A stretch of 9,102 nt of DNA, taken from positions 1 to 9,102 of the forward strand of contig ONWZ01000108.1 in the NCBI GenBank assembly GCA_900321645.1. Direction: 5' to 3'. Made by a program: the position numbers and the translations under genes. The number at the start of each line of letters is the position of its first letter. Position 1 is the stretch's first letter. Below the pieces are notes generated by a model, which did not search any database, was not told where the DNA came from, and saw only the letters and a program-made list of their open reading frames with translations. This document shows, in pieces, positions 1-5,804 of the stretch. This DNA comes from an uncultured Eubacteriales bacterium. Lineage in GTDB: Bacteria; Bacillota_I; Bacilli_A; RF39; UBA660.

Positions 1-187
1 AAAACTAGTTGTTCCAGGAGCAAAACAAGCTATCGAAAGAATGAAATATGAAATAGCTAACGAATTTGGTGTTAACTTAGGACCAGACTCTACTTCAAGA
101 GCAAATGGATCAGTTGGTGGCGAAATCACTAAGAGATTAGTAAAATTAGGACAAAATCAATTAAGTGGTTCTTACCAAAACAAATAG
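1..187 (+). CDS. Alpha/beta-type small acid-soluble spore protein, 3' end only
   Basis: The frame begins at base 2 and ends with TAG at 185-187; the start codon is left of the window. The 61 visible residues carry both classic SASP signatures: KYEIANEFGV with LGPDSTSRANG, then GSVGGEITKRLV. In this family these proteins coat spore DNA, shift it to an A-like form and protect it from UV and chemical damage; the germination protease GPR cleaves within the E-(F/I)-(A/G/N) region, here most likely NEFGVNLG. The visible part corresponds to nearly the whole protein, since family members are usually 60-75 residues. It ends in a polar tail (QLSGSYQNK) and is followed within 10 bases by a terminator. 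In Bacillus such genes are read by the forespore sigma factor SigG; the promoter is not visible here. The family call is very secure, the paralogue is not, so no symbol is given. Confidence 0.96.
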   Translation, partial: KLVVPGAKQAIERMKYEIANEFGVNLGPDSTSRANGSVGGEITKRLVKLGQNQLSGSYQNK

Positions 188-193
188 TTATAT

Positions 194-220
194 AAAGAAT
201 AGTTCGCTATTCTTTTTTCT
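194..220 (+). terminator. Rho-independent terminator of the spore-protein gene
   Basis: A perfect 9-bp stem (AAAGAATAG at 194-202 with CTATTCTTT at 207-215) closes a UUCG tetraloop and runs into a T tract to 218. It begins 7 bases after the stop codon. Confidence 0.9.
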
Positions 221-248
221 TTACAACTATTAATTGTTATAGTATAAT
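220..248 (+). promoter_or_regulatory. SigA-type promoter for the efflux gene
   Basis: The -35 element is TTTACA (220-225), followed by a 17-bp spacer and a perfect -10 TATAAT (243-248). Transcription should start near 255, leaving a leader of about 20 nt that holds only the ribosome site AAGGAG (261-266, 7 nt before the ATG). That leaves no room for a riboswitch, which matters because manganese exporters often sit behind a yybP-ykoY element. The -35 abuts the T tract of the preceding terminator. Confidence 0.8.
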
Positions 249-273
249 ACCTATATCCAAAAGGAGTGAGAAG

Positions 274-1074
274 ATGTTAGATGCTTTAATTGATACCTTA
301 AAATTAATTCCTTTTTTATTTGTTTCGTTCATTATCATGGAATTGATTGAACATAAATTAAATAATAAAAAGAAGTTAGCAAATGCTAATAAATATGGTC
401 CTTTAATTGGTTCTACATTAGGAGCCATTCCTCAATGTGGCTTTTCGGCTTTAGCGTCTAATTTGTATGCTGCTAGAGTTATCACCTTAGGAACATTGAT
501 GGCCATTTATTTATCAACATCTGATGAAATGCTACCAATTATGCTTTCACATAAAACCAATATTGGGATAATTATGAAAATTTTATTTATTAAATTCTTA
601 TTAGGTCTATTATTTGGTTTTCTAGTTGATATTTTTTACAGAAAGAAAGAACATACTAATATTAAGCATTTATGTGAAGAAGATCATTGCCATTGTGAGG
701 AGAGTATTGTAAAATCTAGTTTGATTCATACTTTAAAAATTGCTTTCTTTATTTTAATTGTTAATCTTATCTTAAATACAATAATTGATGAAGAAATGAT
801 CCGTCATTTTGCAGTTAGCAATAAAGTGTTAGCACCAGTGATTACAAGTATTATTGGACTTATACCCAATTGTGCAAGTAGTGTTATTATTACGGAATTA
901 TACTTAGATAATATTATTACTTTAGGAAGTGCATTGTCGGGATTACTGTCGGCTGCTGGGGTAGGACTTGTGGTGCTCTTTAAACAAAACAAAAATCTTA
1001 AAGAAAATCTTTTAATTTTATTACTGCTAGTATCTATCGCTAGTGTCTGTGGAATAATATTTAATTATATTTAA
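274..1074 (+). CDS. Putative heavy-metal/manganese (arsenic efflux-like) membrane exporter
   Basis: This 266-residue polytopic membrane protein resembles the family named in databases as putative 10-TM heavy-metal exporter, arsenic efflux protein or putative manganese transporter. Supporting features are the N-terminal PFLFVSFIIMELIEHK segment, GPLIGSTLGAIPQCGFSA (43-60), the RVITLGTL and STSDEMLP motifs (69-88), and a second IPNCASS motif (197-203) followed by NIITLGSALSG. The two halves look like a duplication: residues about 46-86 and 191-231 both read G-x-IP-x-C, then LY, then ITLG. They are joined by a loop (about 123-148) holding HLCEEDHCHC (132-141), a plausible soft-metal ligand cluster. 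The start at 274 has an ideal AAGGAG 7 nt upstream. The gene has its own promoter and stands between a terminator and the next promoter, so it is probably transcribed alone. The substrate is inferred from family naming only; Mn(II), arsenite, organoarsenical or another metal cannot be told apart here. Confidence 0.82.
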   Translation: MLDALIDTLKLIPFLFVSFIIMELIEHKLNNKKKLANANKYGPLIGSTLGAIPQCGFSALASNLYAARVITLGTLMAIYLSTSDEMLPIMLSHKTNIGIIMKILFIKFLLGLLFGFLVDIFYRKKEHTNIKHLCEEDHCHCEESIVKSSLIHTLKIAFFILIVNLILNTIIDEEMIRHFAVSNKVLAPVITSIIGLIPNCASSVIITELYLDNIITLGSALSGLLSAAGVGLVVLFKQNKNLKENLLILLLLVSIASVCGIIFNYI

Positions 1075-1089
1075 ATATTATTTTTTTTT
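1053..1089 (+). terminator. AT-only hairpin terminator of the efflux gene (candidate)
   Basis: A perfect 12-bp stem made only of A-T pairs (1053-1064 with 1071-1082, 6-nt loop) overlaps the stop codon and is followed by an unbroken T tract to 1089. Geometry is right for a Rho-independent terminator, but with no G-C pair the stem is weak, so some read-through into the next operon is possible. Confidence 0.55.
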
Positions 1090-1101
1090 GCCATTATTGA
1101 C

Positions 1102-1130
1102 TTGTCTTTTTCTAAAATATAAGATATAAT
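1102..1130 (+). promoter_or_regulatory. SigA-type promoter of the sipW-like operon
   Basis: TTGTCT (1102-1107) and a perfect TATAAT (1125-1130) are separated by 17 bp. The predicted start near 1137 gives a leader of about 22 nt carrying AAGGGAG (1145-1151), 7 nt before the ATG. A better-looking TTGACT at 1097-1102 is 22 bp from the -10, too far to pair with it. Confidence 0.72.
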
Positions 1131-1158
1131 ATTAAATAGAGAATAAGGGAGTGTTTTT

Positions 1159-1818
1159 ATGAATGCAAATATAGCTTTAGATAATCAAATGGATAATATA
1201 TTTGGCGTTAAGCATTACCGCGTAAAAGTAATTCGTGAAAAAGAAAATATCTTTAGATATATTGTTAGCGTTATATCATATTCGATATTTATTTTCTTAT
1301 TGCTTATCGGTGGTACTTTGCTATTATATATTGCTGATATAAAAATAAGAGCAGCCAAAGGTGATTATACGGCACCAGCTTTTAATGCCTATGTTGTATT
1401 ATCTGGTAGTATGTTACCAACTATTCAAGTAAAAGATGTCGTCGTTACTAAAAAGATTGCCGAAGAAAGATTAGAGATTGGTGATATTATTACCTTTATT
1501 TCGCCGGATCCTAGATTTGGCGGTATATCAGTAACTCACCGTATTATCGAAAAAATATACGATGAAACGCAGGGCATTTATAAATATCGTACCCAAGGAG
1601 ATAATAACAATATAGCTGATGGCACTCCAGTATCAAATGATTATATTTTGGGCAAAGTTATCTTAAAAGTACCTAAATTAGGTTATATTCAAGATATCTT
1701 AGCAAGTAAAGGTGGATTAATAATCTTTGTCCTTATTCCATGTTTAGCTATCTTATCATATGACATTATGAAGATATTTAAACGTTTAGGACAAAAAACA
1801 AAACTAATAAAAGAGTAG
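1159..1818 (+). CDS. sipW: ER-type signal peptidase I, SipW-like
   Basis: This 219-residue membrane protease removes signal peptides on the outer face of the membrane. It belongs to the ER/archaeal class (SipW in Bacillus), which uses a Ser-His-Asp arrangement instead of the usual bacterial Ser-Lys dyad. Visible landmarks are an N-terminal membrane segment (about 35-59), SGSMLPTI with the nucleophile Ser84, VTHRII with His127 where P-type enzymes have lysine, and GDNNNIADGTPV with Asp148 and Asp154. The spacing (43, 21 and 27 residues) matches the Sec11/SipW pattern. A second membrane segment lies at about 185-203, followed by a basic cytoplasmic tail (KIFKRLGQKTK), the usual topology of this class. 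It leads a three-gene operon whose last gene has a SipW-type signal sequence, so that protein is its likely client. The 33-residue N-terminal extension before the first membrane segment is polar and unassigned. Family call very secure; equivalence to B. subtilis sipW is by class, not proven orthology. Confidence 0.93.
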   Translation: MNANIALDNQMDNIFGVKHYRVKVIREKENIFRYIVSVISYSIFIFLLLIGGTLLLYIADIKIRAAKGDYTAPAFNAYVVLSGSMLPTIQVKDVVVTKKIAEERLEIGDIITFISPDPRFGGISVTHRIIEKIYDETQGIYKYRTQGDNNNIADGTPVSNDYILGKVILKVPKLGYIQDILASKGGLIIFVLIPCLAILSYDIMKIFKRLGQKTKLIKE

Positions 1819-1822
1819 GATG
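1817..1822 (+). promoter_or_regulatory. Ribosome binding site that decides the start at 1829
   Basis: AGGATG overlaps the sipW stop codon. It contains an in-frame ATG at 1820, but that codon lies inside the Shine-Dalgarno itself and has no good site of its own. ATG 1829, 8 nt after AGGA, is the preferred start. Confidence 0.7.
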
Positions 1823-1828
1823 ATTCTT

Positions 1829-3478
1829 ATGCCAAGAAAAAAAGTTGAAGTCGTCGAGTTAAATAAAAAAGAAGAACAAATCGTTTTAGAGGAAAAACAA
1901 TCAGCTCTAATTCTTTTTTGGCGTCGTCATAATGTAATCATTTTCTTGACTCTTTTAATTTTATCATTAACGATTCTTGGTATTAGTTTAATGCTTTTGA
2001 TAAAGAATTTGGATGTCAATGGTATTCAAGACATTAAACTAGCTTCCGTTGATATTTCACTAACTGATTATGAAATAAAAGTCGGTAATAATGCTTTAAC
2101 TGACGAAAGTGCAAAAGAAAAGTTCTTAAATAATTATAAATTTAAAACAACCGGTGAAGTATTACTTGTTAAAGAAGTTAATCATAACAAATTTACAATA
2201 AAATATTATAGTGATGGAACTGCTCTGATGATGTTAAAAGAAACCAATCGTGCTACTAGAGTTAACCCACTTGATAATGGCGATTATGGAATTGATGAAG
2301 AAGGAGTCATCTCATCCAAAGCATTAACCTCAAATATCATGATTACTGATACGAAAGAATATCCTTGGGGAACGGTCAATTATTTTAGCGATGGTTCTGC
2401 TGAAATAATCGATTCCAAAATGGATTTGTTTGTTCGTAAAGCTGATGATATTAATGACAAATACATTTCTGACAATAAGGTAAGCTACCTCAAAGAAACA
2501 AAGACAGTTGGTAAAGTAAAATTATATTATTATCATGATGGTACAATTGAAGTTGTTAAAAACGGAACTAGTTATCTAGTTCGAAATGAAAGTGATTTAA
2601 CTATTGGTAGTAATGATGTTTCATTTAAAAATAACAACGAAGCCACTGTTTATAAAAGCCAAAAAATGACTGATGGTATAATAATAGATTACTATACTGA
2701 TGGTGGGGCCATTATTAGAAATGGTGCCAATACAATCAGTGTAAGAAAAAGCAATAGTATCGTTATCGAAAATAAAAAAGTATATGAAATTGTCGATAAT
2801 ATCTTTGTTGAAAAAAGTAAAGAAAAGGGTAATATAACGTATTATACAAACGGTAGTGCCGTTGTTAAATACAACGGTGAAACACTATATGTTCCTGAAA
2901 ACAGCAATATCAAATATAGTGGTGGAAATATTAGCAATATAACTGGTGAAAAGGAAAAATTATCAAACGAAACAAACAACAATGGCAATCATATTCAAGT
3001 GTTTGAAAAAACTGCGGTTGTCGAAGGAAAAGATTATATTGCAATTATTCCAAAAGACAAAATAGTTTATGATAAAGATGGTAATATGAAAGATATTGAA
3101 GATGTCAATATCGATGATGAAATTGATGGATTCACAGTTACTAATAATACGAATGAAACAATCAATTATCGTGTTTCAATTAAACAATCATCAAGAACAA
3201 CCGTTGATGTTAAATATTTAAGATATCAAATTAGTGCAGGAAGTGCCTATGAAGGACCTAATAAATTAAGTGATAAATTATGGAAATCAGATTATGTTTC
3301 AAAAGGTTTAAATGTTAAAGGAACAAATTATATTTTAATTGAGAGAACCTTAGATCCATATGTCACAGAAAAAGTAAATGTTATGATGTGGACTGATTAC
3401 GATACAATTCCAAATAGTGAACAAGATAAATACTTTTATGGCACAATTGAAGTATATGCTTGGACTGAAGAAAAATAA
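1829..3478 (+). CDS. Membrane-anchored extracellular protein with YY-x-DG repeats and TasA-like C-terminal domain
   Basis: I do not recognise a named family for the whole 549-residue protein. Residues 1-35 are highly charged and presumably cytoplasmic. One membrane segment (about 36-58) follows, with no obvious cleavage site, so this looks like a type II anchored protein with its bulk outside. Residues about 110-365 hold five copies of a repeat centred on YYSDGTA (Y126), YFSDGSA (185), YYHDGTI (234), YYTDGGA (288) and YYTNGSA (338), spaced 59, 49, 54 and 50 residues. Each core is followed by a short beta-like stretch, ending in VR or VP in most copies, suggesting beta-hairpin units. Residues about 395-549 form a separate domain: DGFTVTNNTNETINYRVSI (433-451), then MMWTDYDTIPN (519-529) and FYGTIEVYAW (536-545). 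This resembles the TasA/camelysin-like domain of the next protein. The gene lies 10 nt after sipW and 26 nt before the next gene, with no terminator between, so it is in the operon. Likely role: anchor or assembly partner on the cell surface. That role is inference. Confidence 0.78.
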   Translation: MPRKKVEVVELNKKEEQIVLEEKQSALILFWRRHNVIIFLTLLILSLTILGISLMLLIKNLDVNGIQDIKLASVDISLTDYEIKVGNNALTDESAKEKFLNNYKFKTTGEVLLVKEVNHNKFTIKYYSDGTALMMLKETNRATRVNPLDNGDYGIDEEGVISSKALTSNIMITDTKEYPWGTVNYFSDGSAEIIDSKMDLFVRKADDINDKYISDNKVSYLKETKTVGKVKLYYYHDGTIEVVKNGTSYLVRNESDLTIGSNDVSFKNNNEATVYKSQKMTDGIIIDYYTDGGAIIRNGANTISVRKSNSIVIENKKVYEIVDNIFVEKSKEKGNITYYTNGSAVVKYNGETLYVPENSNIKYSGGNISNITGEKEKLSNETNNNGNHIQVFEKTAVVEGKDYIAIIPKDKIVYDKDGNMKDIEDVNIDDEIDGFTVTNNTNETINYRVSIKQSSRTTVDVKYLRYQISAGSAYEGPNKLSDKLWKSDYVSKGLNVKGTNYILIERTLDPYVTEKVNVMMWTDYDTIPNSEQDKYFYGTIEVYAWTEEK

Positions 3479-3490
3479 TAAATAATGAAT

Positions 3491-3499
3491 GAGAGGTGA
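3491..3499 (+). promoter_or_regulatory. Ribosome binding site that decides the start at 3505
   Basis: GAGAGGTGA pairs almost fully with the 16S anti-Shine-Dalgarno and ends 5 nt before ATG 3505. The in-frame GTG at 3496 is part of this site and is therefore not a credible start. Confidence 0.8.
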
Positions 3500-3504
3500 A
3501 CTTT

Positions 3505-5670
3505 ATGATCGAATTTATAAAAACTAAAAAAACATATATTGTTGCTTTAGCTGTTTTGTTTCTGTTTGTATCATTAAGTGAAACTACTTATTCATTGTTT
3601 TTAAAATCTGATACAACCGATGAATTTAACTATAATACTGGTTTATTAGATTTAGAATTTGTTACTGATGAACCAATTAAATTAGAGAACGCTTTTCCTC
3701 AAAAGGATAGTGAAACAATTAATAATAAAATATACACACTAACAATTAAAAATACTGGTTCATTAGCATATTTGTTTGATTTAAAAATGTTATCAGATGA
3801 AACCAACGATAGTATTGATTATAAATACATCAAAGTAAAAGTAAATGATTTTTTACCACATACATTATATGATAATAATAACATCTTAGACAGTAATGTT
3901 ATTATTTACCCAAAAGAGGAAATAACATATAAGATAAGTATTTGGCTAGATGCGGGAACTCCTAATAATGAGCTCGGTAAAGTATTTAATGCCAAAGTTG
4001 TTGCCACTGGTAAAAGTATTTATAAAACAATTGATTCAAGTGGTGCTAATCATCCGAAGATGGATAATAACATGGTGCCAGTATATTATGATTATAGTCT
4101 TAATAAATGGCGTGTCGCCGATAAGAGTAATATGAATACGGGATATACCTGGTATAATTATGGCGAAAGCAAATGGGCCAATGCTATTACAATTAAAGAT
4201 AGTGAAAAACAAATATATGATTTAACTGGCCGCAACAATATAAAAGTTGCTAACTTAAATGTTGATAATGGCAATGTTATTATTGATGATACTTATTTAG
4301 ATTTAAAGATTGCTAATTATAAATATAGTGAAATTAGTAATGTCATAAGAATTAAATTTAATGATATAAAAGACAATATATATATCATTTCTAATGATAA
4401 AGTATCATATTACTATAATCCAACAAACAAAACATTTATCTTTAAAAATGGTGATAATACCGTCACTTCAGAAGCAGTTAATATTGATAAAAATGTATGG
4501 TACATCATTGGTTATACATATGATGGTAGTAAGGTAACCTTCTATGTTGATGGTAAAAAAATATCTACGGCTGATATTACTGGTAATGTAACAACCGCTG
4601 GATCATTTAAATTAGGCGCAGATAGTGCAAATAATAAAACATCTAAAATAACTATTGGTGATGTTCTATTCTATAATCGTATCTTGTCTGATAATGAATT
4701 CAATAATAATTATCGTACAAGTTTGAATATTATTTATCAAAATTTGATTTATGGATATAGTGGATTTACACCAATGACAGCCCAAGAATATTATCTATCA
4801 AGTAAACCAGGAACAGTTGTTATGGAAGAAGACGTTGATAGTCAGTATGTATGGATACCAAGATATAAATATCGTGTATGGAATGTTATGGGTGAAACTA
4901 ATGTCGATACATATGATGCTTATCACAAAGGTATCGATATTGCTTTTGAGACATTAGATACAAGCTCTGGCACAATTTATTGTGATGAAACATGTTATAG
5001 TGATATGGCAAAAACAATTGTTGTAACAGCCAACGATAATGGCAAATATTATACCCATCCAGCTTTCAGTACTACGACTAAAGAATTAACTGGATTCTGG
5101 GTAAGTAAATATGAAATGTCTGAAAAATATCAAAGTAAAGCGGGCGAGGATGTTCTTCGCAATGAATATTTGTCTACATACTTTACAAATATCAGAAAGA
5201 TTAATGCTAACTATCACGTTATTAAAAATACTGAATGGGGAGCAATCGTTTATCTAGCACATTCTAAATATGGTTTATGCCCAAGTAATTTATGCACGGA
5301 TGTTGAAAGTAATGATAAATACATTTCCGGTAATAATAGCAAAGATTCAACAACTGGAAATATCTATGGTGTCTTTGATCTATCAGGCAGTGCTAAAGAA
5401 TATACGATGGCTAACGTTTCTAAGACGGGCTCGTTGGATTTAGGAAATTCTTACTTCACTGATGTTCCGCTTGGAACTGATGATTATGACTTGTATCAAA
5501 ATAATATTTTCATCTTAGGAGATGCCACCAAAGAAACTAATAGTTGGTATGAATTAAGTAGTAGTATTAACCAAGATCAAAACTGGATAGTTAGAAATAA
5601 ATTATTCGAATATACAAGTTCTAACGATATCCAAGATGATAGTATTACAACAAGAATAATTATTAAATAA
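3505..5670 (+). CDS. Secreted multidomain surface protein: SipW-type signal, TasA-like, LamG-like and FGE/C-type-lectin-like domains
   Basis: This 721-residue protein begins with a basic n-region (K6, K8, K9), a hydrophobic core (about 11-24) and SETTYSLF, with cleavage expected near S30/L31. The stretch TTDEFNYNTGLLDLEF (37-52) matches the TasA pattern after its signal (TFASGTLDL), the hallmark of SipW clients. Residues about 45-170 are TasA/camelysin-like, with TLTIKNTGSLAY (78-89) and IWLDAGTPNNELGKVFNAKVV (146-166). Residues 184-230 are a Trp/Tyr-rich linker (MVPVYYD, KWRVAD, YTWYNYGESKWANA). A LamG/concanavalin-like domain spans about 245-405: VWYIIGYTYDGSKVTFYVDG (331-350) and ITIGDVLFYNRILSDNEF (382-399). 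The C-terminal part, about 430-721, has QYVWIPRYKYRVWN, LTGFWVSKYEMS, NTEWGAIVYLAHSKYG and TTGNIYGVFDLSGSAKEYTM, the layout of the formylglycine-generating-enzyme/C-type-lectin fold, where enzymes have GNVWEWT. It probably binds rather than catalyses. Four of its cysteines lie in two pairs (C493/C497, C592/C597) that could form disulfides. It is last in the operon and is followed at once by a terminator. Domain calls good; biological role unknown. Confidence 0.8.
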   Translation: MIEFIKTKKTYIVALAVLFLFVSLSETTYSLFLKSDTTDEFNYNTGLLDLEFVTDEPIKLENAFPQKDSETINNKIYTLTIKNTGSLAYLFDLKMLSDETNDSIDYKYIKVKVNDFLPHTLYDNNNILDSNVIIYPKEEITYKISIWLDAGTPNNELGKVFNAKVVATGKSIYKTIDSSGANHPKMDNNMVPVYYDYSLNKWRVADKSNMNTGYTWYNYGESKWANAITIKDSEKQIYDLTGRNNIKVANLNVDNGNVIIDDTYLDLKIANYKYSEISNVIRIKFNDIKDNIYIISNDKVSYYYNPTNKTFIFKNGDNTVTSEAVNIDKNVWYIIGYTYDGSKVTFYVDGKKISTADITGNVTTAGSFKLGADSANNKTSKITIGDVLFYNRILSDNEFNNNYRTSLNIIYQNLIYGYSGFTPMTAQEYYLSSKPGTVVMEEDVDSQYVWIPRYKYRVWNVMGETNVDTYDAYHKGIDIAFETLDTSSGTIYCDETCYSDMAKTIVVTANDNGKYYTHPAFSTTTKELTGFWVSKYEMSEKYQSKAGEDVLRNEYLSTYFTNIRKINANYHVIKNTEWGAIVYLAHSKYGLCPSNLCTDVESNDKYISGNNSKDSTTGNIYGVFDLSGSAKEYTMANVSKTGSLDLGNSYFTDVPLGTDDYDLYQNNIFILGDATKETNSWYELSSSINQDQNWIVRNKLFEYTSSNDIQDDSITTRIIIK

Positions 5671-5701
5671 AAAAAGATTCAAGATTCTAAATCTTTTTTT
5701 T
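5671..5701 (+). terminator. Rho-independent terminator of the sipW-like operon
   Basis: AAAAAGATT (5671-5679) pairs with AATCTTTTT (5690-5698) around a 10-nt loop, and the T run continues to 5701. It begins directly after the stop codon. The A tract on the left could also allow function on the other strand, but no reverse gene is present. Confidence 0.8.
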
Positions 5702-5751
5702 ATTATCATATAAAAAATATCCCGTATATAATTAAATGTCATAACTTTATT

Positions 5752-5778
5752 TTGTTTTTTTAAAAAATATGGTATAAT
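5752..5778 (+). promoter_or_regulatory. Extended -10 promoter for the GH31 gene
   Basis: TGG-TATAAT (5770-5778) is an extended -10 element. The -35 region is poor: TTGTTT at 5752-5757 with a short 15-bp spacer, which the TGn extension can compensate. The leader is about 20 nt, with AAGGGTGA (5791-5798) 6 nt before the ATG. A second TATAAT at 5727-5732 with TTATCA at 5703-5708 (18 bp) is a weaker alternative. Confidence 0.65.
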
Positions 5779-5804
5779 TATATTGGAATAAAGGGTGATG
5801 TGAT

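Noticed and set aside
249..273. Manganese (yybP-ykoY) riboswitch before the exporter
   Set aside because: Only about 20 nt separate the predicted transcript start from the ATG, far too short for that element.
1097..1102. TTGACT as the -35 of the sipW-like operon
   Set aside because: It lies 22 bp from the TATAAT; TTGTCT at 1102-1107 gives the normal 17-bp spacing.
5400..5670. Variable region of a diversity-generating retroelement in the lectin-like C-terminus
   Set aside because: The fold is the right type, but no reverse transcriptase and no near-identical template repeat is present in the window.
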